Source: Bacteroidales bacterium (GTDB taxonomy: Bacteria; Bacteroidota; Bacteroidia; Bacteroidales; VadinHA17). From it: a DNA stretch of 36,168 nt. Location: positions 1 to 36,168 of the forward strand of contig PLLX01000145.1 in the NCBI GenBank assembly GCA_003141415.1, written 5' to 3'. Below, in pieces: positions 14,482 to 22,608 of this stretch; positions within the stretch are counted from its first letter, which is position 1, and each line of letters starts with the position of its first letter. A model generated the notes under the pieces. That model was not told the DNA's origin, did no database searches, and saw only the letters and a program-made list of their open reading frames with translations. The position numbers were made by a program, and so were the translations under genes.

Positions 14482-15495
14482 TTGACTATAGCTAATATAT
14501 CTTTGGGAGAATTCCCTTTATTTCTGGCTCCAATGGAAGACATTACTGATCCTTCATTCAGGATGATATGTAAAATGAATGGAGCTGATTTTATGTATAC
14601 TGAATTCGTCTCTTCTGACGGACTTATTCGCGACGGCCGGAAGAGCGTCAGAAAGCTTGACATCTATGATTTTGAAAGACCAATTGGTATTCAGCTCTAT
14701 GGGCATTTAATAGATTCAATGATAGAGGCAGCTCTTATTGCCGAAGAGGCAAACCCCGAATTGATAGATCTCAATTTCGGTTGTCCTGTAAAGAAAATTG
14801 CAAACAGGGGAGCCGGTGCGGGGATGCTCCGAAACATACCTCTGATGATTGAAATGACTGAAGCTATAGTCAAAGCAGTAAAACTTCCTGTTACTGTTAA
14901 AACCAGGCTTGGATGGGATGATGACAGTAAAAATATTGTAGAGATTTCCGAGCGCTTGCAGGACGTTGGTATTCAGGCATTGACAATTCACGGAAGAACA
15001 AGGGCTCAGCTATATAAAGGAAATGCTGACTGGACACTAATTGGTGCTGTAAAGAATAATGCCAGAATGAAAATCCCGATTATAGGCAATGGCGATATTG
15101 ATGGCCCGGTCAGGGCAAAGGAGATGTTTGACAAATATGGAGTCGATGGGATCATGATTGGTCGTGCTACAGTCGGAAGGCCGTGGATTTTTCGCGATAT
15201 AAGGCATTACCTCAACACAAGTGAGCTTTTACCTGAACCCGATGTAAATGAGAAAGCCAATCTAGCACTGCTTCATCTGGATAAATCCATGGAATATAAA
15301 GTAGGAAAAAGAGCCATTTTTGAAATGCGCAGACATCTTTCCAACTACTTTAAAGGATTGCCTCACTTTAAGGAGACGCGTCTTAAGCTTCTGACAGTTG
15401 TTGAGATTGACGAAATAAGGATCATTATTGAAGAGATCCGTGAAAAATGGGGTGATTTCAGAACGGATGATAAGACATCGATATATAATATATAA
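14482..15495 (+). CDS. dusB: tRNA-dihydrouridine synthase DusB
   Basis: A 337-residue FMN-dependent TIM-barrel enzyme that reduces specific uridines of tRNA to dihydrouridine with NADPH. Key features: LAPMEDITDPSF at about 15-26, the catalytic cysteine C101 in LNFGCPVKKI, K140 in TVKTRLGWDD, H170 in HGRTR, and the C-terminal helical tRNA-binding domain. The start is a TTG at 14482: there is no in-frame ATG between the upstream TAA (14452-14454) and conserved sequence, and the TTG-initiated protein aligns with the usual DusB N-terminus. AAAGG precedes it. The last residues (SIYNI) are encoded by an AT-rich tandem repeat that also supplies the stop codon. The spacer 14286-14481 shows no further gene. 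Confidence 0.93.
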   Translation: MTIANISLGEFPLFLAPMEDITDPSFRMICKMNGADFMYTEFVSSDGLIRDGRKSVRKLDIYDFERPIGIQLYGHLIDSMIEAALIAEEANPELIDLNFGCPVKKIANRGAGAGMLRNIPLMIEMTEAIVKAVKLPVTVKTRLGWDDDSKNIVEISERLQDVGIQALTIHGRTRAQLYKGNADWTLIGAVKNNARMKIPIIGNGDIDGPVRAKEMFDKYGVDGIMIGRATVGRPWIFRDIRHYLNTSELLPEPDVNEKANLALLHLDKSMEYKVGKRAIFEMRRHLSNYFKGLPHFKETRLKLLTVVEIDEIRIIIEEIREKWGDFRTDDKTSIYNI

Positions 15496-15509
15496 TATAT
15501 AATATAATA
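15481..15509. repeat. ATATATA tandem repeat over the dusB stop codon
   Basis: Three exact 7-nt ATATATA units (15481-15501) followed by a partial copy. The dusB stop (TAA, 15493-15495) lies inside, so changes in unit number would alter the C-terminal tail. Confidence 0.7.
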
Positions 15510-15615
15510 CCCTCCATCATTAGGAATCTATCTCTTGATCCTTTCTTTTCTTTTTGCCTTACTCCAATTCCTCTCCCCTGGAAGAGCGGTTAACATACAC
15601 ATTTACTGAGCATTC

Positions 15616-15641
15616 CCCCCTTCTCTCTTGGGAGAAGAGGG
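15616..15641. terminator. Hairpin between dusB and the second CPBP gene
   Basis: CCC-C-CTTCTC pairs with GAGAAG-A-GGG around a 6-nt loop (15626-15631). It lies between two convergent genes, so it may end transcription from either side, although no long T-run follows. The rest of 15496-15658 shows no gene. Confidence 0.4.
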
Positions 15642-15658
15642 ATAGCGGCAAGAAGCAA

Positions 15659-16588
15659 TCAGACCGGTATTTTTTTAAACAGCAAAGATATTTTTCCCCA
15701 TTTGAAAATCATTTTCAGAATCAGAATAAAAACTATGCCGCTAAAAATAAGCACTGCAAATTCAGGCCAGGGATATGTTGTGTGTTCCAGATAAAGCGCG
15801 GGAGTCTGCAATGATGAGGATCGGCTGGTCACCATGATACAAAGGAAAATATTATTAGCTGTGTGTGCACCCATAGCGGCTTCGATACCATCGTCAAGTA
15901 TGGTAATTATACCAAAGATTAGTCCAAAGGCAATATACTGGGGCATCATAGTGAGAAATCCGAATTCCTTTACTTCAGGATTGAAAGCATGCAACAGACC
16001 GAATAGAACTGACGTAATTATTAAAGGAAACCATCTGTATTTAACCAGGGCTGAAAATCCCTGCATTAAATATCCTCTGAAAATCACTTCCTCGAAAGCC
16101 GCCTGAAACGGAATAAATAAAACTGAAACAATCGAAAGAATGAAAAGAGAAGCAGTTTTATTATTAAGAGTGAAATTGCCTGGATCAAGTTTAAAATAGA
16201 AGAAAAGATAAAGACCTGATAATATCATCCAGACAGCACCGGAAATAAAAAATCTGTTCCACCTGATTTTACCAGTCCCGTTAATTGTCATTCCAAGGGT
16301 CCTGTTATTCAGAGGTTTAACAAGAAGAATAAAAACTATTAATCCTGCTATAAATGGGCAAATGATTATTATGAATCCTATTATCGGGTTTAGCCCGATT
16401 ACGCTAAAATCATTCGGGTTGGAAGCATACTGCGAAAACACTGATGGGTTTGATCCCGACTTTAAAAACAAGGAAATAAACAATGGGATAGCTCCCAGAG
16501 AGTTTGCTGCAATTAGAATAACCACAATCATTAAAATATATCTCCAGAAGCTATTTTTGCCTTTAAATGTTGATTCAAGATGGTTCAT
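15659..16588 (-). CDS. CPBP-family intramembrane glutamic endopeptidase (second copy)
   Basis: A 309-residue polytopic membrane protein with about eight hydrophobic segments. Active-site motifs: E166-E167-x3-R171 (EEVIFRGYL), H200 (FGLLHAF) and H242-x3-N246 (HTANN). The function class is the same as the copy at 13359-14285, with substrate unknown. Its start lies 19 bp beyond the nadB stop on the same strand, so it is probably transcribed with nadB. That pairing gives no clear functional hint. The N-terminal membrane segment (about 17-39) is preceded by a short basic, polar stretch, and the C-terminus ends in a lysine-rich tail. Confidence 0.88.
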   Translation of the reverse strand: MNHLESTFKGKNSFWRYILMIVVILIAANSLGAIPLFISLFLKSGSNPSVFSQYASNPNDFSVIGLNPIIGFIIIICPFIAGLIVFILLVKPLNNRTLGMTINGTGKIRWNRFFISGAVWMILSGLYLFFYFKLDPGNFTLNNKTASLFILSIVSVLFIPFQAAFEEVIFRGYLMQGFSALVKYRWFPLIITSVLFGLLHAFNPEVKEFGFLTMMPQYIAFGLIFGIITILDDGIEAAMGAHTANNIFLCIMVTSRSSSLQTPALYLEHTTYPWPEFAVLIFSGIVFILILKMIFKWGKISLLFKKIPV

Positions 16589-16607
16589 AGTAAAAATTTA
16601 ATGTTTT

Positions 16608-18185
16608 TCAGAATTCAGAGCTTGCCCGTTTCGGATAATCTATTGAGTAATGAAGCCCCACACTCTCGTGTCTGTTCTTCGCCATTTTGATTATAATATA
16701 ACCAACATTTATAAGATTTCTTAGTTCGCATATTTTCTTCGAAATAAGTGATTTTTTATAGAGCCTCTCAGTTTCTTCGTACAATATATCAAGCCGTACC
16801 ATAGCTCTCTCAAGTCGGATATCAGACCGTACGATCCCCACATAGTTACTCATGATCATTTGTACCTCTTTAGTACTCTGGGTAATAAGAACCATTTCCT
16901 CGAGGTGAGTTGTCCCTTTATAGTCCCATAGTGGTATCCGTTCTTCAAATGGAAGCTCGTTAAGTCTTGCCCCTGAATGAATTGCCGCCCGGTGAGCATA
17001 TACTGCAGCTTCAATAAGAGAGTTGGATGCCAGTCTGTTTGCTCCATGCAACCCGGTGGAAGATGCTTCTCCCAGAGCATAGAGTCTGTCAATGTTACTT
17101 TGTCCGTTGATATCGACTTTAATACCACCACAGGAATAATGGGCACAAGGAACTACGGGTATCATATCCCTGGTTATGTCTATCCCTCTTTCAAGACAAT
17201 GTTCATACACGTTCGGAAAGTGGTCCTTAAGCCCTTCATGATTCAGATGGGTACAATCGAGCCATACATGATCATCTCCCCATATTTTCATTTCATTATC
17301 GATGGCCCTGGCAACGATATCCCGGGGTGCAAGTGATCCTCTGCTGTCGTATCGGTTCATGAACTTTTCCCCTGAAAGATTCTTCAAAACTGCGCCATAA
17401 CCACGTAATGCTTCCGTAATCAGAAATGAAGGTTTTCTTTCCGGATCGTATAATGAAGTAGGGTGAAACTGGATAAACTCCATATTTTCAATTGTTCCTT
17501 TTGCTCTGTAAACCATTGCAACTCCGTCACCTGTGGCAATTTCGGGATTTGTTGTAGTAAGGTAAACGTTTCCTATACCTCCTGTAGCAACAACTGTCAC
17601 TTTTGAAAGAAGAGTGATCACTTGCTGATTAATAAGATCAGCAACATAGGCGCCGAAACACTTTATGTCAGGATAATTTCGTTTAACTACTTCTCCTAGA
17701 TGGTGTTGTGTAAGCAGCTCAATTGCAAAATGATCTTCAAGGATTTCAATTTTAGCTTCATTCCTTACCTGTTCCATTAAAGTCTTCTGAATGCTTTCTC
17801 CGGTTTTGTCCTTATGATGCAGTATCCGGTATTCGGTGTGTCCGCCTTCCTTGGCAAGATCGTATGTACCATCTTCCTTTTTATCAAATGATACACCCAG
17901 ATTAATAAGATCTTTAATCCGGGCAGGCGCTTCCTGAACTACCATTCTTACAACTTCCTCATTACAAATTCCACCACCGGCAATCAGAGTATCACTTATG
18001 TGTTTTTCAAAGTTATCGGGCTCACTGAATACAGCAGCAATGCCTCCTTGGGCATACCGGGTATTTGTATCTTCAAGTTTTGCCTTGGTGACAATGGTAA
18101 CTTTTCCAAACTTCATTGCCTTAAGTGCAAAAGTAAGCCCGGCTATACCTGAACCAATAACCAGAAAATCAGTTCTCTTTTTCAT
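16608..18185 (-). CDS. nadB: L-aspartate oxidase
   Basis: About 525 residues from the chosen start. A cytosolic flavoenzyme that oxidises L-aspartate to iminoaspartate, the first step of de novo NAD synthesis; NadA would condense the product with dihydroxyacetone phosphate. Motifs: FAD-binding GSGIAGL at 11-17, NTRYAQGGIAAV, the HPTSLY substrate region, SRGSLAPRDIVARAI, and the C-terminal FAD contact GEASSTGLHGANRLASNSL. The frame is open to an ATG at 18212, but the -7 box TATCTTTG at 18217-18210 covers that codon, so ATG 18185 (MKKRTDFLVIGSG) is the likely start. nadA and nadC are not in this window. It is followed 19 bp later by the CPBP gene. Confidence 0.93.
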   Translation of the reverse strand: MKKRTDFLVIGSGIAGLTFALKAMKFGKVTIVTKAKLEDTNTRYAQGGIAAVFSEPDNFEKHISDTLIAGGGICNEEVVRMVVQEAPARIKDLINLGVSFDKKEDGTYDLAKEGGHTEYRILHHKDKTGESIQKTLMEQVRNEAKIEILEDHFAIELLTQHHLGEVVKRNYPDIKCFGAYVADLINQQVITLLSKVTVVATGGIGNVYLTTTNPEIATGDGVAMVYRAKGTIENMEFIQFHPTSLYDPERKPSFLITEALRGYGAVLKNLSGEKFMNRYDSRGSLAPRDIVARAIDNEMKIWGDDHVWLDCTHLNHEGLKDHFPNVYEHCLERGIDITRDMIPVVPCAHYSCGGIKVDINGQSNIDRLYALGEASSTGLHGANRLASNSLIEAAVYAHRAAIHSGARLNELPFEERIPLWDYKGTTHLEEMVLITQSTKEVQMIMSNYVGIVRSDIRLERAMVRLDILYEETERLYKKSLISKKICELRNLINVGYIIIKMAKNRHESVGLHYSIDYPKRASSEF

Positions 18186-18209
18186 CACTTCTAAATTCAA
18201 AAGAAGGTG

Positions 18210-18217
18210 CAAAGATA
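18210..18217 (-). promoter_or_regulatory. -7 box of nadB
   Basis: Minus-strand TATCTTTG matches TAnnTTTG, 24 nt before ATG 18185. The upstream -33 region (a TTG within GGTTGGGG) lies inside the left end of the 18221-18395 element. Confidence 0.55.
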
Positions 18218-18220
18218 CAA

Positions 18221-18395
18221 TTTAACCCCCCAACCCCCCAATGGGGGGCCTTAAAAACAATATTCATTTTTTTAAACACTTAGCCTAAGTTATTTTGCAG
18301 ATAAATATATCGAATTGACTATTGAATAATATTATCTCAGTTGAATAATGTATAATACAATATCAAGCCCCCCACATGGGGGGTTGGGGGGTAAA
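18221..18395. repeat. Small element with G/C-run inverted ends (MITE- or REP-pair-like)
   Basis: About 175 bp. The left end (18221-18252) and right end (18365-18395) are near-perfect inverted copies of about 31 bp, each made of two C6 runs and one G6 run. Each end can also fold on itself (CCCCCC-AAT-GGGGGG on the left, CCCCCC-ACAT-GGGGGG on the right). The 112-bp interior is AT-rich with no ORF. It sits between the divergent nadB and glyS promoters. It could be a miniature element mobilised by an IS200/Y1-type transposase elsewhere, or a pair of bidirectional terminators. Confidence 0.6.
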
Positions 18396-18422
18396 AAAAT
18401 GAGGAGCCAGGAGCAAACCTAA

Positions 18423-18453
18423 TTGTATAACCCAAGATTTTGAATTACTTTTG
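18423..18453 (+). promoter_or_regulatory. Promoter of glyS
   Basis: -33 TTG (18423-18425), 20-nt spacer, -7 TACTTTTG (18446-18453), start codon 28 nt downstream. A textbook Bacteroidetes arrangement. Confidence 0.65.
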
Positions 18454-18481
18454 CCTTCCGCTAGAGTAAAATAAAACATTT

Positions 18482-20032
18482 ATGGCTCAGGAAGATAATT
18501 TTAAAAAACTGGTTGCTCATTGCAAGGAATACGGATATGTTTTTCCATCGAGTGAGATCTACGACGGATTGAGTGCAGTATATGACTATGGCCAGTATGG
18601 AGTTGAACTGAAAAACAACATTAAGAAATACTGGTGGGACAGTATGGTCCTTCTCAATGATAATATAGTGGGTCTCGATTCAGCAATATTTATGCATCCG
18701 ACAATCTGGAAAGCTTCCGGGCATGTTGATGCATTTAATGATCCGCTCATTGATAATAAAGATTCGAAAAAAAGGTACAGGGCAGATGTTCTTATTGAGG
18801 AATATCTGGCAAAGATCGATGACAAGATAACCAATGAAGTGGATAAGGCCAGAGAAAGATTTGGTGAAGCTTTCGATGAAAAAAAATTCAGGGAGACTAA
18901 TCCAAGAGTGCTCGCAAACCAGTTAAAAATAGATGAGTTAAATGCACGGTTTTCAAAAGCTCTTAATGAAACCAATCTGGCGGAACTAAGACAGATTATT
19001 ATTGATAATGAAATAGTCTGCCCGATATCAGGTACACGGAACTGGACAGATGTAAGGCAGTTTAACCTGATGTTTGCCACTGAGATGGGGTCAACCTCTG
19101 AGGGTGCAAATAAAATTTATCTTCGTCCCGAAACTGCACAGGGGATCTTTGTTAATTTTCTTAATGTTCAAAAGACGGGGAGGATGAAGATACCATTTGG
19201 GATTGCGCAGATAGGAAAAGCATTCCGGAATGAAATAGTTGCCAGGCAATTTATTTTCCGGATGAGGGAATTTGAACAGATGGAGATGCAGTTTTTTGTA
19301 CAGCCCGGAAGTGAGCTTGAATGGTTCAAAAAATGGAAAGATACAAGGATGAGATGGCATCAGGCTCTCGGTTTCGGGAGTGAGAATTACCGCTTCCACG
19401 ACCACGTCAAACTTGCTCATTACGCAAATGCGGCCACGGACATTGAATTTAAATTTCCTTTCGGGTTCAAAGAAGTTGAAGGAATACATTCAAGGACTGA
19501 CTATGACCTGAAACAGCACCAGGAATTCAGTGGTAAAAAGATGCAGTATTTCGATCCGGAAAAAGGCGAATCATATATACCTTATGTCATAGAAACATCA
19601 ATTGGTGTTGACAGAATGTTTCTGCAGGTGATCTCAGCAGCATACCAGGAAGAGGAATTAAAGAAAGAAGATGGCATCACCGATATTCGTATTGTGCTTA
19701 GGTTACCGTCATTTCTTGCACCCGTAAAACTTGCAGTAATGCCTCTGGTAAAAAAAGACGGCCTCCCTGATATTGCTGAGAAAATTGTACATGACCTTAA
19801 ATTTGATTTTAACTGTCAATATGACGATAAAGACTCTATAGGAAGAAGATACCGTCGGCAGGATGCAATCGGTACACCATATTGCATAACCATCGATCAC
19901 CAGACTTTAGAAGACCAGAGCGTTACGATCAGATACCGTGACTCAATGGCCCAGGAAAGAGTAAGTATTGACCAGTTGAGGGATATAACAATGGAAAAAG
20001 TATCTATTCAGAGCTTGTTAAAAAAGCTATAA
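18482..20032 (+). CDS. glyS: Glycine--tRNA ligase, homodimeric class II
   Basis: A 516-residue enzyme that charges tRNA-Gly, of the eukaryote/archaea-like alpha2 type rather than the alpha2beta2 GlyQ/GlyS type. The N-terminus KKLVAHCKEYGYVFPSSEIY is diagnostic. Class II motifs follow: motif 2 region (KAFRNEI, then FIFRMREFEQMEMQFF), the glycine-pocket area (SRTDYDLKQHQEFSGK) and motif 3 (SIGVDRMFLQ). The C-terminal anticodon-binding domain (about 400-516) contains the family RRYRRQDAIGTPYCI stretch. It has its own promoter at 18423-18453. Only one base separates its stop from the first glycosyltransferase start, so the glycan genes probably receive transcription from the glyS promoter. Confidence 0.96.
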   Translation: MAQEDNFKKLVAHCKEYGYVFPSSEIYDGLSAVYDYGQYGVELKNNIKKYWWDSMVLLNDNIVGLDSAIFMHPTIWKASGHVDAFNDPLIDNKDSKKRYRADVLIEEYLAKIDDKITNEVDKARERFGEAFDEKKFRETNPRVLANQLKIDELNARFSKALNETNLAELRQIIIDNEIVCPISGTRNWTDVRQFNLMFATEMGSTSEGANKIYLRPETAQGIFVNFLNVQKTGRMKIPFGIAQIGKAFRNEIVARQFIFRMREFEQMEMQFFVQPGSELEWFKKWKDTRMRWHQALGFGSENYRFHDHVKLAHYANAATDIEFKFPFGFKEVEGIHSRTDYDLKQHQEFSGKKMQYFDPEKGESYIPYVIETSIGVDRMFLQVISAAYQEEELKKEDGITDIRIVLRLPSFLAPVKLAVMPLVKKDGLPDIAEKIVHDLKFDFNCQYDDKDSIGRRYRRQDAIGTPYCITIDHQTLEDQSVTIRYRDSMAQERVSIDQLRDITMEKVSIQSLLKKL

Positions 20033-20033
20033 A

Positions 20034-21308
20034 ATGAATAAGGTCCTGATAGTCACTTACTACTGGCCTCCAAGCGGTGGCGCCGGGGTACAGCGATGGC
20101 TCAAGTTTTCTAAATACCTCCCGGAGTTTGGATGGGAGCCGGTTATACTCACTGTGGATCCTGATTATGCAGCATACCCGGTTACTGATTTTTCGCTTAA
20201 GGAGGATTTGGCATCATCAGTAAAAGTTTACTCGACTCCTGCGACAAACTATTTCAGTATTTATAAAAAAGATATTTCAAAGATACCTGCTGCAGGTTTT
20301 GCAAATAGTGTGGATAATTCACTTAAAGGAAAGATACTTCGTTTCATAAGAGGCAATTTTTTCCTTCCCGACCCAAGAAAAGGGTGGAACAAATATGCAT
20401 TTAAAAAAGCATGCGAATTAATTGAAGCAGAAGGAATAAGACATATTATAACTACAAGTCCGCCTCACTCAACACAGCTTATCGGCTTGAAGATCAAAAA
20501 GAAATATCCGACAATTAAGTGGATTGCTGATCTGCGTGATCCATGGACCGATATTTATTATTATAAACAGTTCTATCCTACAATTATCTCAAAATGGATC
20601 GATCTGAAGTTTGAAGAAAGCGTCCTGAAAAAAGCTGATAAAATAATAACTGTCGGAGCTTCACTGAAAAACCTGTATTCCTTAAAAGTACAGGGAGTAG
20701 AAAACAAGACGGAGGTCATAACTAACGGATATGATGAAGATGATTTTTCAGGAATTATTCCAACCATACCTGCCATATTCACCATTACCTATGTCGGTAC
20801 TCTTTCAGATATTTACCCGCTTGACGGTTTCCTTAACGCCCTTCACATCTTTAAAGAAAAAGGGAATGAATATATGTTAAGATTTATAGGGACAGTATCA
20901 AAATATCAGAAAGATTTTATTCAATCAAAAGCCGGAGATTCAACTTTGGAGTTCATCCCGTATATTGACCATACCACAGCCATAGAATTTATGATTAAGT
21001 CTACTGTCCTCTTGCTTATTATACCTGATCATCAGAGTAATAAAAGCATAATTACAGGAAAAATTTTCGAATACATAGCTTCAGGAAAACCGATAATCTG
21101 CCTTGGTCCTGTTGATGGCGATGCCGCAGGTATTATTAGAGATACCGGGCACGGAATAACATTTTCTTATACCGATTCCAAATTGATATCTGAATATTTA
21201 GCGAGGCTGATCACTGATAAATCTATTATAGAAAAAATCTCTCCGAAAGCCTTCAGCAGAATGGAATTAACCAGGAAGATCATTCCATTACTTTCGGACA
21301 ACAATTAA
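20034..21308 (+). CDS. Glycosyltransferase, GT4-like (first of three)
   Basis: A 424-residue GT-B-fold enzyme. The N-terminal half starts VLIVTYYWPPSGGAGVQRWL, the typical glycine-rich acceptor-side loop in Bacteroidetes GT4 proteins. The C-terminal half holds the nucleotide-sugar domain with KADKIITVGASLK, TEVITNGYDEDDF and KIFEYIASGKPIICLGP. The last corresponds to the donor-binding E-x7-E region, weakly conserved here. No signal peptide; probably peripheral on the inner face of the inner membrane. It is coupled tightly to glyS (1 bp gap) and followed by other glycan genes. Sugar donor and acceptor cannot be read from the sequence. Confidence 0.85.
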   Translation: MNKVLIVTYYWPPSGGAGVQRWLKFSKYLPEFGWEPVILTVDPDYAAYPVTDFSLKEDLASSVKVYSTPATNYFSIYKKDISKIPAAGFANSVDNSLKGKILRFIRGNFFLPDPRKGWNKYAFKKACELIEAEGIRHIITTSPPHSTQLIGLKIKKKYPTIKWIADLRDPWTDIYYYKQFYPTIISKWIDLKFEESVLKKADKIITVGASLKNLYSLKVQGVENKTEVITNGYDEDDFSGIIPTIPAIFTITYVGTLSDIYPLDGFLNALHIFKEKGNEYMLRFIGTVSKYQKDFIQSKAGDSTLEFIPYIDHTTAIEFMIKSTVLLLIIPDHQSNKSIITGKIFEYIASGKPIICLGPVDGDAAGIIRDTGHGITFSYTDSKLISEYLARLITDKSIIEKISPKAFSRMELTRKIIPLLSDNN

Positions 21309-21397
21309 TAGAATAACATACACTGATCCTTCACGCTTTTTATTTTTACCTTTAACAAACGATTATATCTTTTAAGTTGATTTACTGAAAGTGAATT

Positions 21398-22597
21398 ATG
21401 AAGATTGGAATTGTTGTTGACAATGAATTGAACAATGATATCCGTGTTCTCAGGGAAATAGGAATCCTGAAGGAACGGGGATTTGAAATTTTTGTATTAT
21501 GCTTTGGGTTTTTCAAGACATATAAAGACCCTTTAAGCCAAATAAGGGTCACAAGGATAAACATCCCCAGAAAACTAAGAGACATTTTGTTTTTTACACT
21601 AAATACAATTCCTTTTTACGAATGGCTTTGGGCATCGCAGATTAAGAAATTTATTATTAATAACAGTCTTGATTTCCTGCATGTACATGATCTTTATATG
21701 GCTCGGGCAGCATATAATGGAATAAAAAAAGCGAACAGGAAGATCCCAATGATTCTTGATCTTCATGAGAATTATCCCTACACAATAACTACTTACAACT
21801 GGACAAAAGGATTAATCAGGAGCCTTATCTCCCGGCCTGAAGAATGGAAGAAAAAGGAACGTGAATATATTGGTTATGCAGACCGGATAATTGTTCTCAG
21901 CAGTGATTTCAGAGATACTCTGTTAGAACAGTTTCCTGAGTTACCAGCAGAAACTTTTGCTGTTTTACCGAACGTCCCTGATCTTTCACAACGGGAATAT
22001 AAAAGTGACAGGGTTGTAAAGAATCCTTTTAAGCAGGGATTTCCGATAATCTTTTATTACGGTGTGATTGCTGAGAGAAGAGGTATTTTTGATGCTCTGG
22101 GAGTTTTTATCAACCTGGTAAAAGAGGGTTATCAGGTTAATTTTCTTCTTATCGGACCGGTTGACAAAAAAGATAAACCACTTTTTTCAGAATTGACAGG
22201 TTCAGTTCTGTTAGCTGATCGTATCCATTATATTCCATGGATAGAATCAAAAGAATTCCCCGATTATCTGAGAATTTGTGATATATGCATTGCACCCTTT
22301 CATAAAAACCCCCAACATGAATCTGGTGTTGCAAATAAAATATATGATTATATGCTTGGAGGAAAACCTGTAATCGCTTCAAACTGTAAACCACAACAAA
22401 ACCTTATTGAGAAACATAACTGCGGACTAATATTCGAAAATATTAAAGAGTTTCAAAATGCGATTATCAGGCTTATTAATGATAAGCAATTAAGAGAAAA
22501 AATGGGAGAAAACGGAAAGAAGACAATTATGAAAGAATATCATACAGAAATTGTTAAAGAGAATTTGATACAGATTTATAAGACATTAAACAGATAA
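21398..22597 (+). CDS. Glycosyltransferase, GT4-like (second of three)
   Basis: A 399-residue GT-B glycosyltransferase. N-terminal MKIGIVVDNELNNDIRVLRE resembles the D/N-x-R-V family entry motif. HVHDLYMARAAY and LDLHENYPYT are conserved acceptor-domain elements. The C-terminal donor domain has FYYGVIAERRGIFDALGVF and GVANKIYDYMLGGKPVIASN, which carries the family motif around the donor ribose and phosphate. It follows the first glycosyltransferase by 89 bp with no clear terminator and precedes the third by 11 bp. Role: addition of one sugar to a lipid-linked glycan, inferred from family and context. Confidence 0.87.
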   Translation: MKIGIVVDNELNNDIRVLREIGILKERGFEIFVLCFGFFKTYKDPLSQIRVTRINIPRKLRDILFFTLNTIPFYEWLWASQIKKFIINNSLDFLHVHDLYMARAAYNGIKKANRKIPMILDLHENYPYTITTYNWTKGLIRSLISRPEEWKKKEREYIGYADRIIVLSSDFRDTLLEQFPELPAETFAVLPNVPDLSQREYKSDRVVKNPFKQGFPIIFYYGVIAERRGIFDALGVFINLVKEGYQVNFLLIGPVDKKDKPLFSELTGSVLLADRIHYIPWIESKEFPDYLRICDICIAPFHKNPQHESGVANKIYDYMLGGKPVIASNCKPQQNLIEKHNCGLIFENIKEFQNAIIRLINDKQLREKMGENGKKTIMKEYHTEIVKENLIQIYKTLNR

Positions 22598-22608
22598 AAA
22601 AGTTTAGG

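Noticed and set aside
15554..15814. 86-residue plus-strand frame overlapping the end of the second CPBP gene
   Set aside because: Low-complexity sequence, no family features, and mostly antisense to a clear CPBP gene.
16977..17336. 119-residue plus-strand frame inside nadB
   Set aside because: Antisense to highly conserved nadB sequence; shadow frame.
18186..18230. NrtR-type operator at nadB, because NrtR proteins often regulate NAD synthesis
   Set aside because: No GTGT-N7-ACAC repeat occurs in the nadB promoter region, so the NrtR-like protein at 9608-10372 has no visible link to nadB.
18586..19080. 164-residue minus-strand frame inside glyS
   Set aside because: Ser/Leu-rich complement of glyS codons with no motif; shadow frame.
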